Assembly: GCA_046262995.1 (NCBI GenBank)
Contig: JBHELQ010000023.1
Location: 1 to 35,919, forward strand
Direction: 5' to 3'
DNA: 35,919 nt
DNA from: JBHELQ01 sp046262995
GTDB lineage: Bacteria; Actinomycetota; Thermoleophilia; Solirubrobacterales; Thermoleophilaceae
Positions within the stretch are counted from its first letter, which is position 1; each line of letters begins with the position of its first letter. A program made the position numbers and the translations under genes. A model generated the notes under the pieces. The model was not told where the DNA came from. It worked only from the letters and a program-made list of their open reading frames with translations, and searched no databases. Shown here piece by piece: positions 23,822 through 33,854 of the stretch.

Positions 23822-24109
23822 GTGAGCACTGCGCTCATCATCATCCTGGTGGTTGCCGCAGTCGTCGTGCTGGCCGTGCTGCTGGTCGGTGGCAAGAAGG
23901 GCCGCGAGAAGCGGCATGAGACCAGGCGTGTCGAGGCCCGCGAGCACCACAACGAGGCCGAGTTGCGCGGGGCCCGCGCCGACAAGGCGCAGGCGGAAGC
24001 CCAACGCCTCGAGGCCGAGGCACGTGAGCGGGGCGCGATCGCCGATCGCGAGGGCCACGCGGCCCGGGAGCGCCGCGAGTACGCGGAGGACGTCGACCCC
24101 GACCGTTGA
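23822..24109 (+). CDS. small single-pass membrane protein with charged helix
   Basis: The GTG at 23822 has GAAGGAG seven bases upstream. The 95-residue product starts with one hydrophobic helix (LIIILVVAAVVVLAVLLVGG, residues 5-24) and continues as a long Glu/Arg/Ala helix (RREHHNEAELRG.. like repeats) that should be cytoplasmic and coiled-coil forming. No family is recognised. It follows the lipid cassette by 57 bp and is convergent with pepA. Proteins of this form often tether or organise membrane complexes, which here is only a guess. Confidence 0.7.
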   Translation: MSTALIIILVVAAVVVLAVLLVGGKKGREKRHETRRVEAREHHNEAELRGARADKAQAEAQRLEAEARERGAIADREGHAARERREYAEDVDPDR

Positions 24110-24127
24110 GCGGCGGGGTTGCCGGGC

Positions 24128-25576
24128 TCAGCCGCCGGCTGACTGCCGTCGCGCGAGCTCCAGCAGCGTCCTGACGCCGAAGCCCGAGGCCCCCTTGCCG
24201 ACATAGGGGCGCGCCTGGCCCCATGCCGTGCCCGCGATGTCCAGGTGGATCCACGGGCGGTCGTCCACGAACTGGCGCAGGAACTCGGCGGCGTAGATTG
24301 AGCTCGCCTTGCGCTGTTCCGAGGCGTTCTGGAGGTCGGCGTACTCGCCCTTCGTCAGGTCGAGGTACTCCGGGTGGAGCGGTAGCCGCCAGGCCAGCTC
24401 GCCGGTCGCCTGAGCGGCCGCCTCGAACTCCGCGCACCAGGCGTCGTCGTTCGACATCAGCCCGGCGTAGGTCGAGCCGAGGGCGACGATGATCGCGCCG
24501 GTGAGCGTCGCCACGTCGACCAGCCGCTCGGCGCCCTCCCGGAGGGCGTAGCTGAGCGCGTCCGCCAGCACCAGGCGACCCTCGGCGTCCGTGTTGTTCA
24601 CCTCGATCGTCGTCCCGTTCATGGCGGTGACGATGTCGCCCGGCTTGACCGAGCGGCCGCTCGGCATGTTCTCGGTCGCAGGGACCACTGCCGTGATCGT
24701 CACGGGCAGCCCCAGCTCGGCGATGGCGCCGAGCGACTCGATCACCGTCGCGCCGCCCGACATGTCGAACTTCATCTCCTGCATCTTCGAGCTGGGCTTG
24801 ATCGAGATCCCGCCGCTGTCGAAGGTCACGGCCTTGCCGACGTAGCCCAGGTGCGGGCCGGCCGTGCCGCCGCGGTAGCGCAGCACGATCAGCCGCGGCT
24901 CGGCGTAGGTGCCCTGCGCGACGGCGGCGAAGGCGCCCATCCCGAGAGCGACGATCGCCTCGCGGTCGAGCAGCTCGACCTCGAGCGACTCGTGCTGGTC
25001 GGCGATCTCCGCCGCCCGGTCGGCCAGGTAGGTCGGCGTGGCGATGTTCGACGGTAGGTTCTGGAGGTCGCGGGCGCGGTTCTGCGCCTCGGTCGCGATG
25101 CGCGCCCGCTCCACCTCCCCGGCGTCCACCTGCTCGCCCGCGATCTCGAGCGACTCCAGTCCGTCGCCGCCGTCGTCATCGGCTTGCGACTTGAAGCGGT
25201 CGAAGCTGTAGAGCCGCAGCAGCGTGCCCTCCACGACCGCTCCCCCGGCGCCCTCCGGCGCGGCCCAGGAGAGCGACACCGCTCCCAGCTCGCGAGCCCG
25301 TCCGGCGACGGCGGCGGCTGCCACCCGAGCGCGCTCCTCGTCGAACTCCTGGCGCGTCCCCAGGCCCGCGATCAGGACGCGTCGCTGACCTCCGCCCGGC
25401 GCCTGCTCGTGCGCCAGGGCGACCTTCCGCAGGCCGGGCTTGGCCTCGCCCAGCTCGACCAGCGTCTGCAGGGCCGAATCCGCCAGGGACTCGCCCTCGA
25501 AGAGGGTCACGACGCGCGTGTCCGCGGCTGTTTCCTCCGGCGCCCCCTGGCGCGCGCTGACTGCGATCGGCGCCAT
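24128..25576 (-). CDS. pepA: leucyl aminopeptidase (M17)
   Basis: The 482-residue protein has every dinuclear-metal and catalytic residue of E. coli PepA, all at a constant offset of 22: K248, D253, D271, D330 and E332 for metals and R334/K260 for catalysis. The motifs are GKAVTFDSGGISIKP, MKFDMSGGA and NNTDAEGRL. It removes N-terminal residues from peptides as a cytoplasmic hexamer. The N-terminal 170 residues are the variable cap domain. The ATG at 25576 leads directly into it. A 97-bp gap separates it from the divergent thiolase gene. Confidence 0.95.
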   Translation of the reverse strand: MAPIAVSARQGAPEETAADTRVVTLFEGESLADSALQTLVELGEAKPGLRKVALAHEQAPGGGQRRVLIAGLGTRQEFDEERARVAAAAVAGRARELGAVSLSWAAPEGAGGAVVEGTLLRLYSFDRFKSQADDDGGDGLESLEIAGEQVDAGEVERARIATEAQNRARDLQNLPSNIATPTYLADRAAEIADQHESLEVELLDREAIVALGMGAFAAVAQGTYAEPRLIVLRYRGGTAGPHLGYVGKAVTFDSGGISIKPSSKMQEMKFDMSGGATVIESLGAIAELGLPVTITAVVPATENMPSGRSVKPGDIVTAMNGTTIEVNNTDAEGRLVLADALSYALREGAERLVDVATLTGAIIVALGSTYAGLMSNDDAWCAEFEAAAQATGELAWRLPLHPEYLDLTKGEYADLQNASEQRKASSIYAAEFLRQFVDDRPWIHLDIAGTAWGQARPYVGKGASGFGVRTLLELARRQSAGG

Positions 25577-25673
25577 CCCCGCGCGCAGTCTATTTCCCGG
25601 GGCCGTGGGCGCGAAACTGGTCCGCCGCTAAGGTTCCCGCCCCCGACCGCAGAGCACAAGGAGCGCAGCCCAA

Positions 25674-26858
25674 ATGCCCAAGACCGTGATCCTCGGCGCC
25701 GCCAGAACGCCGTTCGGCAAGCTCGGCGGCGGCCTCGCCCCGCTGGACGCCACCGACCTCGGCGGCAAGGTGATCTCCGCCGCGCTCGAGCGCTCCGAGG
25801 TCCGACCGGACGACGTGCAGCACGTGGTGTTCGGCCAGGTGCTCCAGGCCGGGCAGGGCCAGATTCCATCGCGGCAGGCGCAGATCAAGGCGGGGATCCC
25901 GAAGGAGGTCTCCTCGGAGACCGTCAACAAGGTCTGTGCCTCGGGCCTGCGCTCGGCGGGGATGGTCGACCAGTCGGTGCGCGCCGGCGACCTGGAGCTG
26001 GCCGTGGCGGGCGGGATGGAGTCGATGTCCAACGCCCCCTACCTGATGAAGAACGCCCGCTTCGGCTTCCGCATGGGCGACGCCAAGGCGCTCGACGGCA
26101 TGATCCAGGACGGCCTTCGCAACCCCTTCAGCGGCAAGCACATGGGCGAGGAGGCCGACGAGGTGGGGGAGGAGCTCGAGGTCACCCGTCCGGACATGGA
26201 CCGGTTTGCGCTGCGCTCCCACGAGCTTGCGGTCAAGGCGACGGACGACGGGCGCCTGCCCGAGGAGATCGTGCCCGTGACGGTGAAGTCGAAGAAGGGC
26301 GACTCGACGGTCGAGGTCGACGAGGCTCCGCGGCGCGAGACGACGCTCGAGAAGCTCGCCTCGCTGCCGGGCGCGTTCCACAAGGAGGGCTCCCACACGG
26401 CCGGAAACGCGCCGGGCGTGAACGACGGGGCGGGGGCCATGGTCCTCGCGAGCGACGAGTGGGCGAAGCAAAACGACCGCACGCCACTCGCCACGATCGT
26501 CTCCCAGGCGGCCGTCGCCGACGATTTCCCCTATCTGGCGCGCACTCCCGCCAACGCGACGGAGCTGGCGCTGGAGAAGGCGGGCCTGTCGGTCGACGAG
26601 ATCGACCTGTTCGAGATCAACGAGGCGTTCGCCTCGGTGGCGCTCAACTCCATGCGCATGCTCGGCGTCGACGAGTCGAAGGTGAACGTCAACGGCGGAG
26701 CGATCGCGCTCGGCCATCCGATCGGTGCGAGCGGGGCGCGCATCCTCATGACGCTCGTGAACGAGCTGCGCCGGCGCGGCGGCGGGCTCGGCGTGGCGGC
26801 GATCTGTTCCGGAGGGGGCCAGGGCGACGCGATGATCGTGGAGGTCAATGGCAGCTAA
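25674..26858 (+). CDS. acetyl-CoA acetyltransferase (thiolase)
   Basis: A 394-residue thiolase. The acyl-enzyme cysteine C88 sits in VNKVCASGL, H348 in GGAIALGHPIGASGARI and the second cysteine C378 in CSGGGQGDA; NEAFA is also present. Together these show a full catalytic set. Length and the GHPIGASG motif match biosynthetic acetyl-CoA acetyltransferases, which condense two acetyl-CoA or cleave acetoacetyl-CoA. Direction cannot be read from sequence, but acyl-CoA ligases and ETF nearby favour degradation. The ATG at 25674 has AAGGAG upstream at about 10 bases. It overlaps the HAD gene by 11 bp. Confidence 0.95.
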   Translation: MPKTVILGAARTPFGKLGGGLAPLDATDLGGKVISAALERSEVRPDDVQHVVFGQVLQAGQGQIPSRQAQIKAGIPKEVSSETVNKVCASGLRSAGMVDQSVRAGDLELAVAGGMESMSNAPYLMKNARFGFRMGDAKALDGMIQDGLRNPFSGKHMGEEADEVGEELEVTRPDMDRFALRSHELAVKATDDGRLPEEIVPVTVKSKKGDSTVEVDEAPRRETTLEKLASLPGAFHKEGSHTAGNAPGVNDGAGAMVLASDEWAKQNDRTPLATIVSQAAVADDFPYLARTPANATELALEKAGLSVDEIDLFEINEAFASVALNSMRMLGVDESKVNVNGGAIALGHPIGASGARILMTLVNELRRRGGGLGVAAICSGGGQGDAMIVEVNGS

Positions 26859-27621
26859 GGCGGCTGCCTTCTTCGATCTGGACAAGACGTTGATGGAGGG
26901 CTCGAGCGCCCTCCACTTCGCGCGGGCCGCGTACCGCAACGGAATGATCTCGCGGCGTCAGATAGTCCGGGACGCCTGGGCCAACCTGCGCTTCCGCCTG
27001 CGCGGCTCGACCGATAGAGACACCGACGAGCTCAGGCAACGGGTCCTGGACGGAATCGCCGGCCAGCCCGTGCGCGACCTGGCTCGCCTCGGGCCGGAGA
27101 TCCTGGCGGGCATCCTGCCGCGCGTCTACCGCGAGGTCCTGCGCGAGGCGTGGGACCACCAGGACGCCGGGCGGCCCGTTTACATCGTCACCGCGGCCTC
27201 CCAGGAGCTCGCGGACGTGCTGGCGCGCGTGCTGGTGCTGGACGGGGGCATCGGCGCCCGCTCCGAGGTGGACGACGGGGTCTACACCGGGCGTGCGGCC
27301 GGCCCTTTCACCTATCGCGAGGGCAAGGCGGCAGCGATCCGCGAGCTGGCCGGGGAGGAGAGCATCGACCTGGCCGGCTCCTACGCCTACTCGGATTCGG
27401 AGTCGGACCTGCCGATGCTGCGGGCGGTTGGTCACCCGGTGGCCGTCAACCCGGACGCCGAGCTGGCGCGCATAGCTCGGGACGAGGGCTGGCATGTGAT
27501 CCGCTTCGACAAGCTCCACCGCCGGCTGAAAATCGCCGCGGGGGCCGTGGGCGTGGCGCTCGTCGGCTCGGGCGGCGGCTACCTGGCGGCACGAAGGCGC
27601 GGGGGCCTGCGGCTGCGCTAG
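26848..27621 (+). CDS. HAD-IB family phosphatase
   Basis: The 257-residue protein carries HAD motif I at the N-terminus (FFDLDKTL, D10 and D12), motif II (VTAAS), and a late YSDSESDLPML motif IV with acidic metal ligands. HAD-IB enzymes such as SerB and related lipid phosphatases have the same layout, about 220-250 residues. The C-terminus adds a hydrophobic stretch (IAAGAVGVALVGSGGGYL) that could be a membrane anchor, so the substrate may be a phospholipid intermediate. The ATG at 26848 lies inside the thiolase gene, with GGAGG just before it. Its TAG overlaps the stop of the convergent methyltransferase by three bases. Confidence 0.88.
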   Translation: MAAKAAAFFDLDKTLMEGSSALHFARAAYRNGMISRRQIVRDAWANLRFRLRGSTDRDTDELRQRVLDGIAGQPVRDLARLGPEILAGILPRVYREVLREAWDHQDAGRPVYIVTAASQELADVLARVLVLDGGIGARSEVDDGVYTGRAAGPFTYREGKAAAIRELAGEESIDLAGSYAYSDSESDLPMLRAVGHPVAVNPDAELARIARDEGWHVIRFDKLHRRLKIAAGAVGVALVGSGGGYLAARRRGGLRLR

Positions 27622-28490
27622 GCGGCGTTCGACCCGGTGACGACCCACGACGTCGCCGGGCAGAGCACGGCGCCGTCGTCGCGAGCGTAGGGCTCGAGCA
27701 CCGCGCGCACGGCCGACTCGACCTGTGGCCGGACCGTCTCGGCCTGCTCGCCCGCGAGGCGAATTGCCTCGCCGGCCGGACCGAGGGCGCAGACGAACGA
27801 GACTGCGTGATCGATGTCGCGCCCGACCAGCATGTCGATGTCGACTCGGTGCAGCGCGACGTCGCCGAACCCCGCGGCCAGCAGCTGGCCCGAGACGGTG
27901 TCCGCATTCGCCTGCGCGAAGGGGCCGGGCCCGCACGTGAGCTCATCGCTCTCCGGATCCTCCTCGAGCCACTCCTCGACCGCCTGCTCCGCCTCGTACA
28001 GCCAGACGTTCTCGAGCTTGCGCCGCCAGACGCAGATGCAGAGGCGCGCGCCGGGGTTCATCGCGGCGCGCACGTTCCGGAGGGCGACGACCGGATTCGC
28101 GACGAACATCGTCCCCATGCGCGAGAACGCGTAGTCGAACGGTCCGGGCAGCTCAGCGGCCTGGATGTCGCCGACGAGGAAGCTGACGTTGTCGGCGCCG
28201 GCGGCCGCCGCCTCCTCGCTGGCGGTGTCGATGAAGCGGGGAGCGGCGTCGATACCGACGGCCGATCCCTCCGGCCCGACGAGCTCGCCGATCCGCTGCG
28301 TCGTGTCGCCGAAGCCACAGCCGATGTCGAGCGCGCGGTCGCCGGCGCGCGGCGGGCAGAGGCGGAGGCCCTGCTCGCCGAATTGCTCGAGCCCGGTGAC
28401 GATGATGTCGCGGTAAGCGACGAAGCGGTCGAAGAGCACGCCGTTCCAGGCGCCTACGGCCTCTTCATTGGCCGCGATCGTCGGGTCCAT
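27618..28490 (-). CDS. class I SAM-dependent methyltransferase
   Basis: The 290-residue protein has a Rossmann methyltransferase core with the SAM loop LDIGCGFGD (54-62) and the acidic ribose-binding residue in VGIDAAP (D81). Motifs further on, FDYAFSRMGTMFVANPVVALRN and PGARLCICVWRRK, are those of the UbiE/methyltransferase-11 group. The extra C-terminal 100 residues resemble a lid domain for a small acid or lipid acceptor. The substrate is not predictable. The ATG at 28490 lies in a 158-bp gap that also contains terminators of the gene upstream. Confidence 0.87.
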   Translation of the reverse strand: MDPTIAANEEAVGAWNGVLFDRFVAYRDIIVTGLEQFGEQGLRLCPPRAGDRALDIGCGFGDTTQRIGELVGPEGSAVGIDAAPRFIDTASEEAAAAGADNVSFLVGDIQAAELPGPFDYAFSRMGTMFVANPVVALRNVRAAMNPGARLCICVWRRKLENVWLYEAEQAVEEWLEEDPESDELTCGPGPFAQANADTVSGQLLAAGFGDVALHRVDIDMLVGRDIDHAVSFVCALGPAGEAIRLAGEQAETVRPQVESAVRAVLEPYARDDGAVLCPATSWVVTGSNAA

Positions 28491-28586
28491 GGCGCTTCAT
28501 GGTAGGCCAGATCGGGATGATCCCGGACTGCGAATGGCGATCGCGTTCCCACGGTGCCGCGCTCGTCGCGCGGCCCTGAAAGACGA

Positions 28587-28619
28587 GGGGCCGCCCCGTC
28601 ATCCTGACGGGACGGCCCC
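28587..28619 (-). terminator. strong intrinsic terminator of the secreted-protein gene
   Basis: GGGGCCGCCCCGTCA (28587-28601) pairs with TGACGGGACGGCCCC (28605-28619) across a TCC loop; one C-A mismatch in 15 pairs. On the minus strand the helix lies about 30 nt after the secreted-protein stop and is followed by TCGTCTTTC. A smaller helix, CGAGGC-TGA-GCCTCG (28630-28644), precedes it directly behind the stop codon. Both are seen directly. Confidence 0.75.
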
Positions 28620-28648
28620 CTCCTCCCTGCGAGGCTGAGCCTCGGCAG

Positions 28649-29308
28649 CTAGTGGGCGTTGATGTGCCGCCTGCGGCTGACGCCGTTGGCGTGATCGCCG
28701 TGCGGCGAGACCACGACGGTGCGGTATGTGCCGTCGTGGAAGACCCGGAAGCGCCTGCTGTACTTCGAGCAGGAGGAGCCGGGGATGTTACGCAGCACGG
28801 TGCTCCGCTTCGTGGTCCACTTGTTGAGCTTGTGGTTGAAGCGCTGGATCCTCACCGTCGCGCCGTCGTGCTGCGGGCAAGCGCGTCCGAAGAAGCGCAC
28901 TCGGTGGCCGGCGGCCGGCGTGCTGTCGCTCAGGCGCAGCCTGGTCCGGATCCGCACCTTCTCAGTCACGATCGGGCTCGTCGTGTTGCCCACCTTGGTG
29001 CGGTAGCGCGTGTTGACGGGCGGGTGCGCCGTGATCGCGTAGTTGCCCGCCGAGTTGGTAGTGGTGTTCCCGGCGTTCACGAAGGCGCCGTACGGGAAGC
29101 GGTCCTTCTGAAGCGTCACCGTCTTGTTCGCGTGGTTGTTGCCGGTGAACTTGCCGCTGAGCGCCACGGTGCGGAAGAAGACCACCGGGTTCGGCGTCGC
29201 GTGCAGCGACAGGCTGTGGTTCCCGCCTGGCGGCTTCGCGCTGCCAGTGGCTATCGGGAGCGCGGCGAGTGCCGCGAGGGCGAGTACTGCCAGGGTGAGA
29301 CGTCTCAC
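28649..29308 (-). CDS. exported beta-rich protein of unknown function
   Basis: The GTG at 29308 follows AGGAGG and AAGGA, so it is well supported. The 219-residue product has a Sec signal (RRLTLAVLALAALAALPIATGSA) and then a polar domain with alternating hydrophobic residues: LSLHATPNPVVFFRTVALSGKFTGNNHANKTVTLQKDRFPYG. This pattern looks like two Ig-like or bacterial immunoglobulin-type beta domains, with YAITAHPPVNTRYRTKVG as a repeat strand unit. Two cysteines (CPQHD, SSCSK) may form a disulfide. It is probably a surface or secreted binding protein. I do not recognise a named family. Confidence 0.75.
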   Translation of the reverse strand: MRRLTLAVLALAALAALPIATGSAKPPGGNHSLSLHATPNPVVFFRTVALSGKFTGNNHANKTVTLQKDRFPYGAFVNAGNTTTNSAGNYAITAHPPVNTRYRTKVGNTTSPIVTEKVRIRTRLRLSDSTPAAGHRVRFFGRACPQHDGATVRIQRFNHKLNKWTTKRSTVLRNIPGSSCSKYSRRFRVFHDGTYRTVVVSPHGDHANGVSRRRHINAH

Positions 29309-29365
29309 GTTTCCTTACCTCCTAGGTCGGCTTACTCCAACAACGCACCTGCGGCCACGAAGGTT

Positions 29366-29393
29366 CGCCGGTTTGGGAAACCGGCGGCGTTTT
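29366..29393 (+). terminator. perfect hairpin with T-tract, orphan terminator/attenuator
   Basis: CGCCGGTTT (29366-29374) and AAACCGGCG (29378-29386) form a 9-bp perfect stem with a GGG loop, followed by GCGTTTT. This has the shape of an intrinsic terminator reading rightward, but no plus-strand gene lies before it for more than 1.7 kb. It sits 33 bp before the small membrane gene at 29426, so attenuation of that gene is one option. Confidence 0.5.
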
Positions 29394-29425
29394 GGGCGCT
29401 CCCGGTCCGGGGTAGGCGCAACGGG

Positions 29426-29593
29426 ATGACCGGCATCCTCCTGATCGTGGCGATCGCGCTCGTGGTGCTGGCGGGCGGTGTCGCCCTCCACTGGCTCCAG
29501 ACGAAGAAAGCGCGCGTGCGCCCCGACTCGCACGAGCACACGCCGCAGGAGCCCGGGGCAGTGGGGCGGGCCGGCAAGACGCGCGGCCCGTAG
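29426..29593 (+). CDS. small single-pass membrane protein
   Basis: The 55-residue product has one hydrophobic helix at residues 3-24 (GILLIVAIALVVLAGGVALHWL) and a basic then acidic/proline-rich tail (KKARVRPDSHEHTPQEPG). The ATG at 29426 begins exactly at the helix; the frame is open upstream but that part is antisense to the secreted protein gene. Its ribosome site is weak (TAGG about 12 bases before). A protein of the same plan, helix plus charged tail, is at 23822. Its function is unknown. Confidence 0.5.
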   Translation: MTGILLIVAIALVVLAGGVALHWLQTKKARVRPDSHEHTPQEPGAVGRAGKTRGP

Positions 29594-29636
29594 CGGTCGG
29601 CTCCGTCCTCGTCAGGGCGGACCCTAGACTTGGGGC

Positions 29637-31286
<1,650 letters not shown>

Positions 31287-31295
31287 CGGGCGGGC

Positions 31296-32006
31296 TCAGC
31301 GGCCGAAGATCGTCGACCTGGTGCGCGCGCGGCGCCGGTTGCCGGCGCGGTCGACGGCCAGCCCCCGGATCGAGACCCTGATCCTCGCCGCCCTGCGCAG
31401 GAGCTTGCGACCGCGCCTGGTCAGTCGCAGCCGGGCGCCCCTGAAACCGGCCCTTGGCACCACGGCCGTACGTCTCGCGATCGTGCGCCCGCGCGCCCGT
31501 GCCACGACGGCAACCCGCACGTACTCCGTCGCCTTCAGGTGCACGAGCAGCGAGCGGCGTGCGAGCGCGGTGCGGGCGCTCCGCGTGAACAGCCTCAGCT
31601 TCAGGCCCGGCAGCGTGGTGTCGGGAGTCTGCGGACGCGGCAGCGGCGCGCCCGCGCCGGTGACGCTGAGCACGCCGCGCATTCCCCGGTGGAGCGAGCA
31701 GAAGAAGTCGTAATCGCCGGTGGTCAGGTACTCCGTGCCGGACACGGAAGTGGAGAGACCGCCGCCGATCGTGTCCGAGCGAAACAGGCGGCTGCCATCC
31801 GGCGCGTAGTCGGCCGAGACCACGTTGTGCTCCACCGAGTCGTCGTTCTCGAACACGACCTTCTCTCCCTGGTCGATCGTTACGCGGGAGGGGGAGTAGC
31901 GGAGCGTGGGGGCGGCGTGGATCACGTCGTCGGCGCTCGCGGCGGGGGCCGACGCCAGTGCTGCGGCGGCGAGGATCGCTGGCACGACAAAGCGCACCGA
32001 AGCCAT
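31296..32006 (-). CDS. exported cupredoxin-domain protein
   Basis: The 236-residue product has a signal peptide (AILAAAALASAPAASA, cleavage near 25) and then a blue copper fold: YSPSRVTIDQGEKVVFENDDSVEHNVVSAD and YDFFCSLHRGMRGVLSV. Candidate type 1 copper ligands are H60, C103, H106 and M109, with the common C-x2-H-x2-M spacing. It should carry electrons or hold copper outside the cell. The C-terminal third (about 130-236) is an Arg-rich beta module (LTRRGRKLLRRAARIRVSIRG), frequent at the ends of exported proteins of this lineage as I remember it. It lies convergent with and 9 bp from the mutase gene, on the opposite strand. Confidence 0.87.
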   Translation of the reverse strand: MASVRFVVPAILAAAALASAPAASADDVIHAAPTLRYSPSRVTIDQGEKVVFENDDSVEHNVVSADYAPDGSRLFRSDTIGGGLSTSVSGTEYLTTGDYDFFCSLHRGMRGVLSVTGAGAPLPRPQTPDTTLPGLKLRLFTRSARTALARRSLLVHLKATEYVRVAVVARARGRTIARRTAVVPRAGFRGARLRLTRRGRKLLRRAARIRVSIRGLAVDRAGNRRRARTRSTIFGR

Positions 32007-32063
32007 GCTAGCCAGCGGCGCGCGAGTGCCTGCGCTTCGCGCGGTTAGGATCCTCAGCTGCGC

Positions 32064-33179
32064 TCAGCTGGCGCTGAGTCGAGTGTCGCCGACGAAGCTC
32101 GAGGACAGGCCGTCGCGGTCTCGCTTGGCGCGCAGCAGGGCTTCGTCCGCGAGCGCGATCAGGTGCTCAGGGGTGCTCGCCAGGCCGCCGTCGGCGACGC
32201 CGTAGCTGACGGTCACGGGGGAGGCCAGGCGGTGAGAGAGCCGGTCGAGCTCGGAGCCGACGCGCTCGGCTGCCAGTTGCGAGCCCAGCAGCTCTGACTG
32301 GGGCAGGAGCGCGGCGAACTCGTCCCCTCCCCAGCGGAAACAGAGGTCGGAGCGCCGCATGACCCTTCTCAGCACGTCCGCGACGGCGCGCAGGCACTCG
32401 TCGCCGTGGGAGTGTCCGAAGTCGTCGTTCAGGCGCTTGAAGCCGTCGAGGTCGAACACCACCAGGGAGAGGGCCTCGTCGTTGCGCTTCGTGCGCGCGA
32501 ACTCGCGCTCGAGCAGCTCGTCGAAGGAGCGCCGGTTGCCGAGTCCGGTCAGCGAGTCGATCCGCGCCAGGCGCTCTGCCTGCTCGCCGTGCAGCCGCAG
32601 CGCCTGGCGGCTGAAGCGAACGCGCGACATGGCCGCGAAGTTCGCGATCACGAGGGTGGTCAGGACCCCCAGCTGAGTCAGGGCCTCCGCCAGGAAGTGC
32701 CTGCTCCAGCCCCCGTAGGCGAGTGGAGCCGTCATTGCGATGGTCACGAGCGCCATGTAGGGGACGAGCCGTCGGAGCGGATGGATACCCGCCGAGTACA
32801 CGGCGCCGAGGGCGTACAGCTCGGCGAAGTGCGAGCCCTGGCCGCCTGTGAGCCACACCATCAGGGCCACCGCCGCGAGCCCGCTGTAGCTGCCGGCATA
32901 GAGCCCGTCGAAGTCGATCCGGGAGTTGGGGCGGAAGAGCAGCCAGGTGCGGAACGCCGAGCCGGTGAGCAGCAGGGCCACGACTGCCCAGCCCGCGGGG
33001 CCGATCTGCGCCGTCGGCGGCGCGAAGGGGAGCAGCCCGAGCGCGATCAGGCCGGCGGACACCCAGACGAAGCCCGCGTAGCGCTTGGCGTTGGCGAGGT
33101 CAGCCCCGGCGTAGGGGTCTTCCTTCTTGGCGAACAGTCGCCTGAGCCCACCCATCGCGGGTGCGGCACTCGCGATCAT
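32064..33179 (-). CDS. membrane diguanylate cyclase (GGDEF)
   Basis: The 371-residue protein has an N-terminal membrane region of about six hydrophobic segments (residues 34-185) and a C-terminal GGDEF domain. The active site is intact: RWGGDEFAALL with GGDEF at 284-288, and LSLVVFDLDGFKRLNDDFGHSHGDECL upstream. RRSD at 275-278, five residues before the GGDEF, is an RxxD inhibitory site for feedback by cyclic di-GMP. It therefore makes c-di-GMP in response to an unknown membrane signal. ATG at 33179 is the longest start; 33155 is an alternative. Neither has a good ribosome site. It sits between the two mutase subunit genes. Confidence 0.92.
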   Translation of the reverse strand: MIASAAPAMGGLRRLFAKKEDPYAGADLANAKRYAGFVWVSAGLIALGLLPFAPPTAQIGPAGWAVVALLLTGSAFRTWLLFRPNSRIDFDGLYAGSYSGLAAVALMVWLTGGQGSHFAELYALGAVYSAGIHPLRRLVPYMALVTIAMTAPLAYGGWSRHFLAEALTQLGVLTTLVIANFAAMSRVRFSRQALRLHGEQAERLARIDSLTGLGNRRSFDELLEREFARTKRNDEALSLVVFDLDGFKRLNDDFGHSHGDECLRAVADVLRRVMRRSDLCFRWGGDEFAALLPQSELLGSQLAAERVGSELDRLSHRLASPVTVSYGVADGGLASTPEHLIALADEALLRAKRDRDGLSSSFVGDTRLSAS

Positions 33180-33288
33180 GTGTGTTGCATCGGCCTCGGC
33201 CGTGCAGACCTTGAGGTTCTATGTCCCCCCGAATGGGTACAGCCGAGGCCGCCCTGTCCCGCGCCGGCGCGAGTACACTCCCGCGCCG

Positions 33289-33741
33289 ATGGCGCAGGCC
33301 GCCGACACCGCTGGTTCCGCCCAGCCCTCAGGGGCTCGCGGGGCCGGCCAGCGCAAGATCCGGGTCGTGGTGGCCAAACCGGGCCTGGACGGCCACGACC
33401 GCGGCGCAAAGATCATCGCGCGCGCCCTGCGGGACGCCGGCATGGAGGTCATCTACACGGGGCTGCACCAGACCCCGGAGCAGATCGCCGAGACCGTCCT
33501 CCAGGAGGATGCCCACGCCGTCGGCCTGTCGATCCTCTCGGGCGCCCACATGACGCTGGTCCCGCGCGTCATGGAGCTGCTGAAGGGCCAGGGGGCAGAG
33601 GACGTCGTGGTGGTGGTGGGCGGCACGATTCCCAACGACGACATCCCGGAGCTGAAGAAGCTGGGGGTGGCCGAGATCTTCACCCCGGGCTCCTCCGTTC
33701 AGGGCATCGTTGATTACATCCGCGAGTCCGCTCCCGCCTGA
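33289..33741 (+). CDS. cobalamin-binding subunit of acyl-CoA mutase
   Basis: The ATG at 33289 gives a 150-residue protein that is a stand-alone B12 domain: KPGLDGHDRGAKII, where D34, H36 and G39 form DxHxxG and the histidine is the lower cobalt ligand; then GLSILSGAH and VVVGGTIPNDD, which line the nucleotide tail pocket. Such small subunits pair with the large mutase subunit; the matching one is at 29637. The first 22 residues are a flexible Gly/Ala/Ser leader. A TACACT 10 bases before the ATG could be the -10 of a leaderless mRNA. It ends 113 bp before etfB. Confidence 0.93.
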   Translation: MAQAADTAGSAQPSGARGAGQRKIRVVVAKPGLDGHDRGAKIIARALRDAGMEVIYTGLHQTPEQIAETVLQEDAHAVGLSILSGAHMTLVPRVMELLKGQGAEDVVVVVGGTIPNDDIPELKKLGVAEIFTPGSSVQGIVDYIRESAPA

Positions 33742-33748
33742 GGAGGGC

Positions 33749-33780
33749 GACTGACTCGTCAGTCAACAGGTCGATACAAT
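33749..33780 (+). promoter_or_regulatory. etf promoter with a palindromic TetR-like operator
   Basis: GACTGACTCGTCAGTC (33749-33764) is a perfect 7-bp inverted repeat with a 2-bp centre. CTGACT (33751-33756) inside it resembles a -35 box, and TACAAT (33775-33780) is a near-consensus -10, spaced 18 bp. An operator overlapping the -35 would block RNA polymerase. The shape fits TetR-family regulators, which often control acyl-CoA catabolism. The regulator is not in the window. Confidence 0.5.
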
Positions 33781-33854
33781 CCCGCCGCCTCGCCGCCAGA
33801 GCGGGATTCCCGGGCCGCCGCCGGCCCGGATAGAACGGCAAGAAGGAGACTCCC

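Noticed and set aside
25590..26939. Minus-strand frame antisense to thiolase
   Set aside because: Thiolase motifs on the plus strand are complete; the antisense product is Arg/His/Leu-rich.
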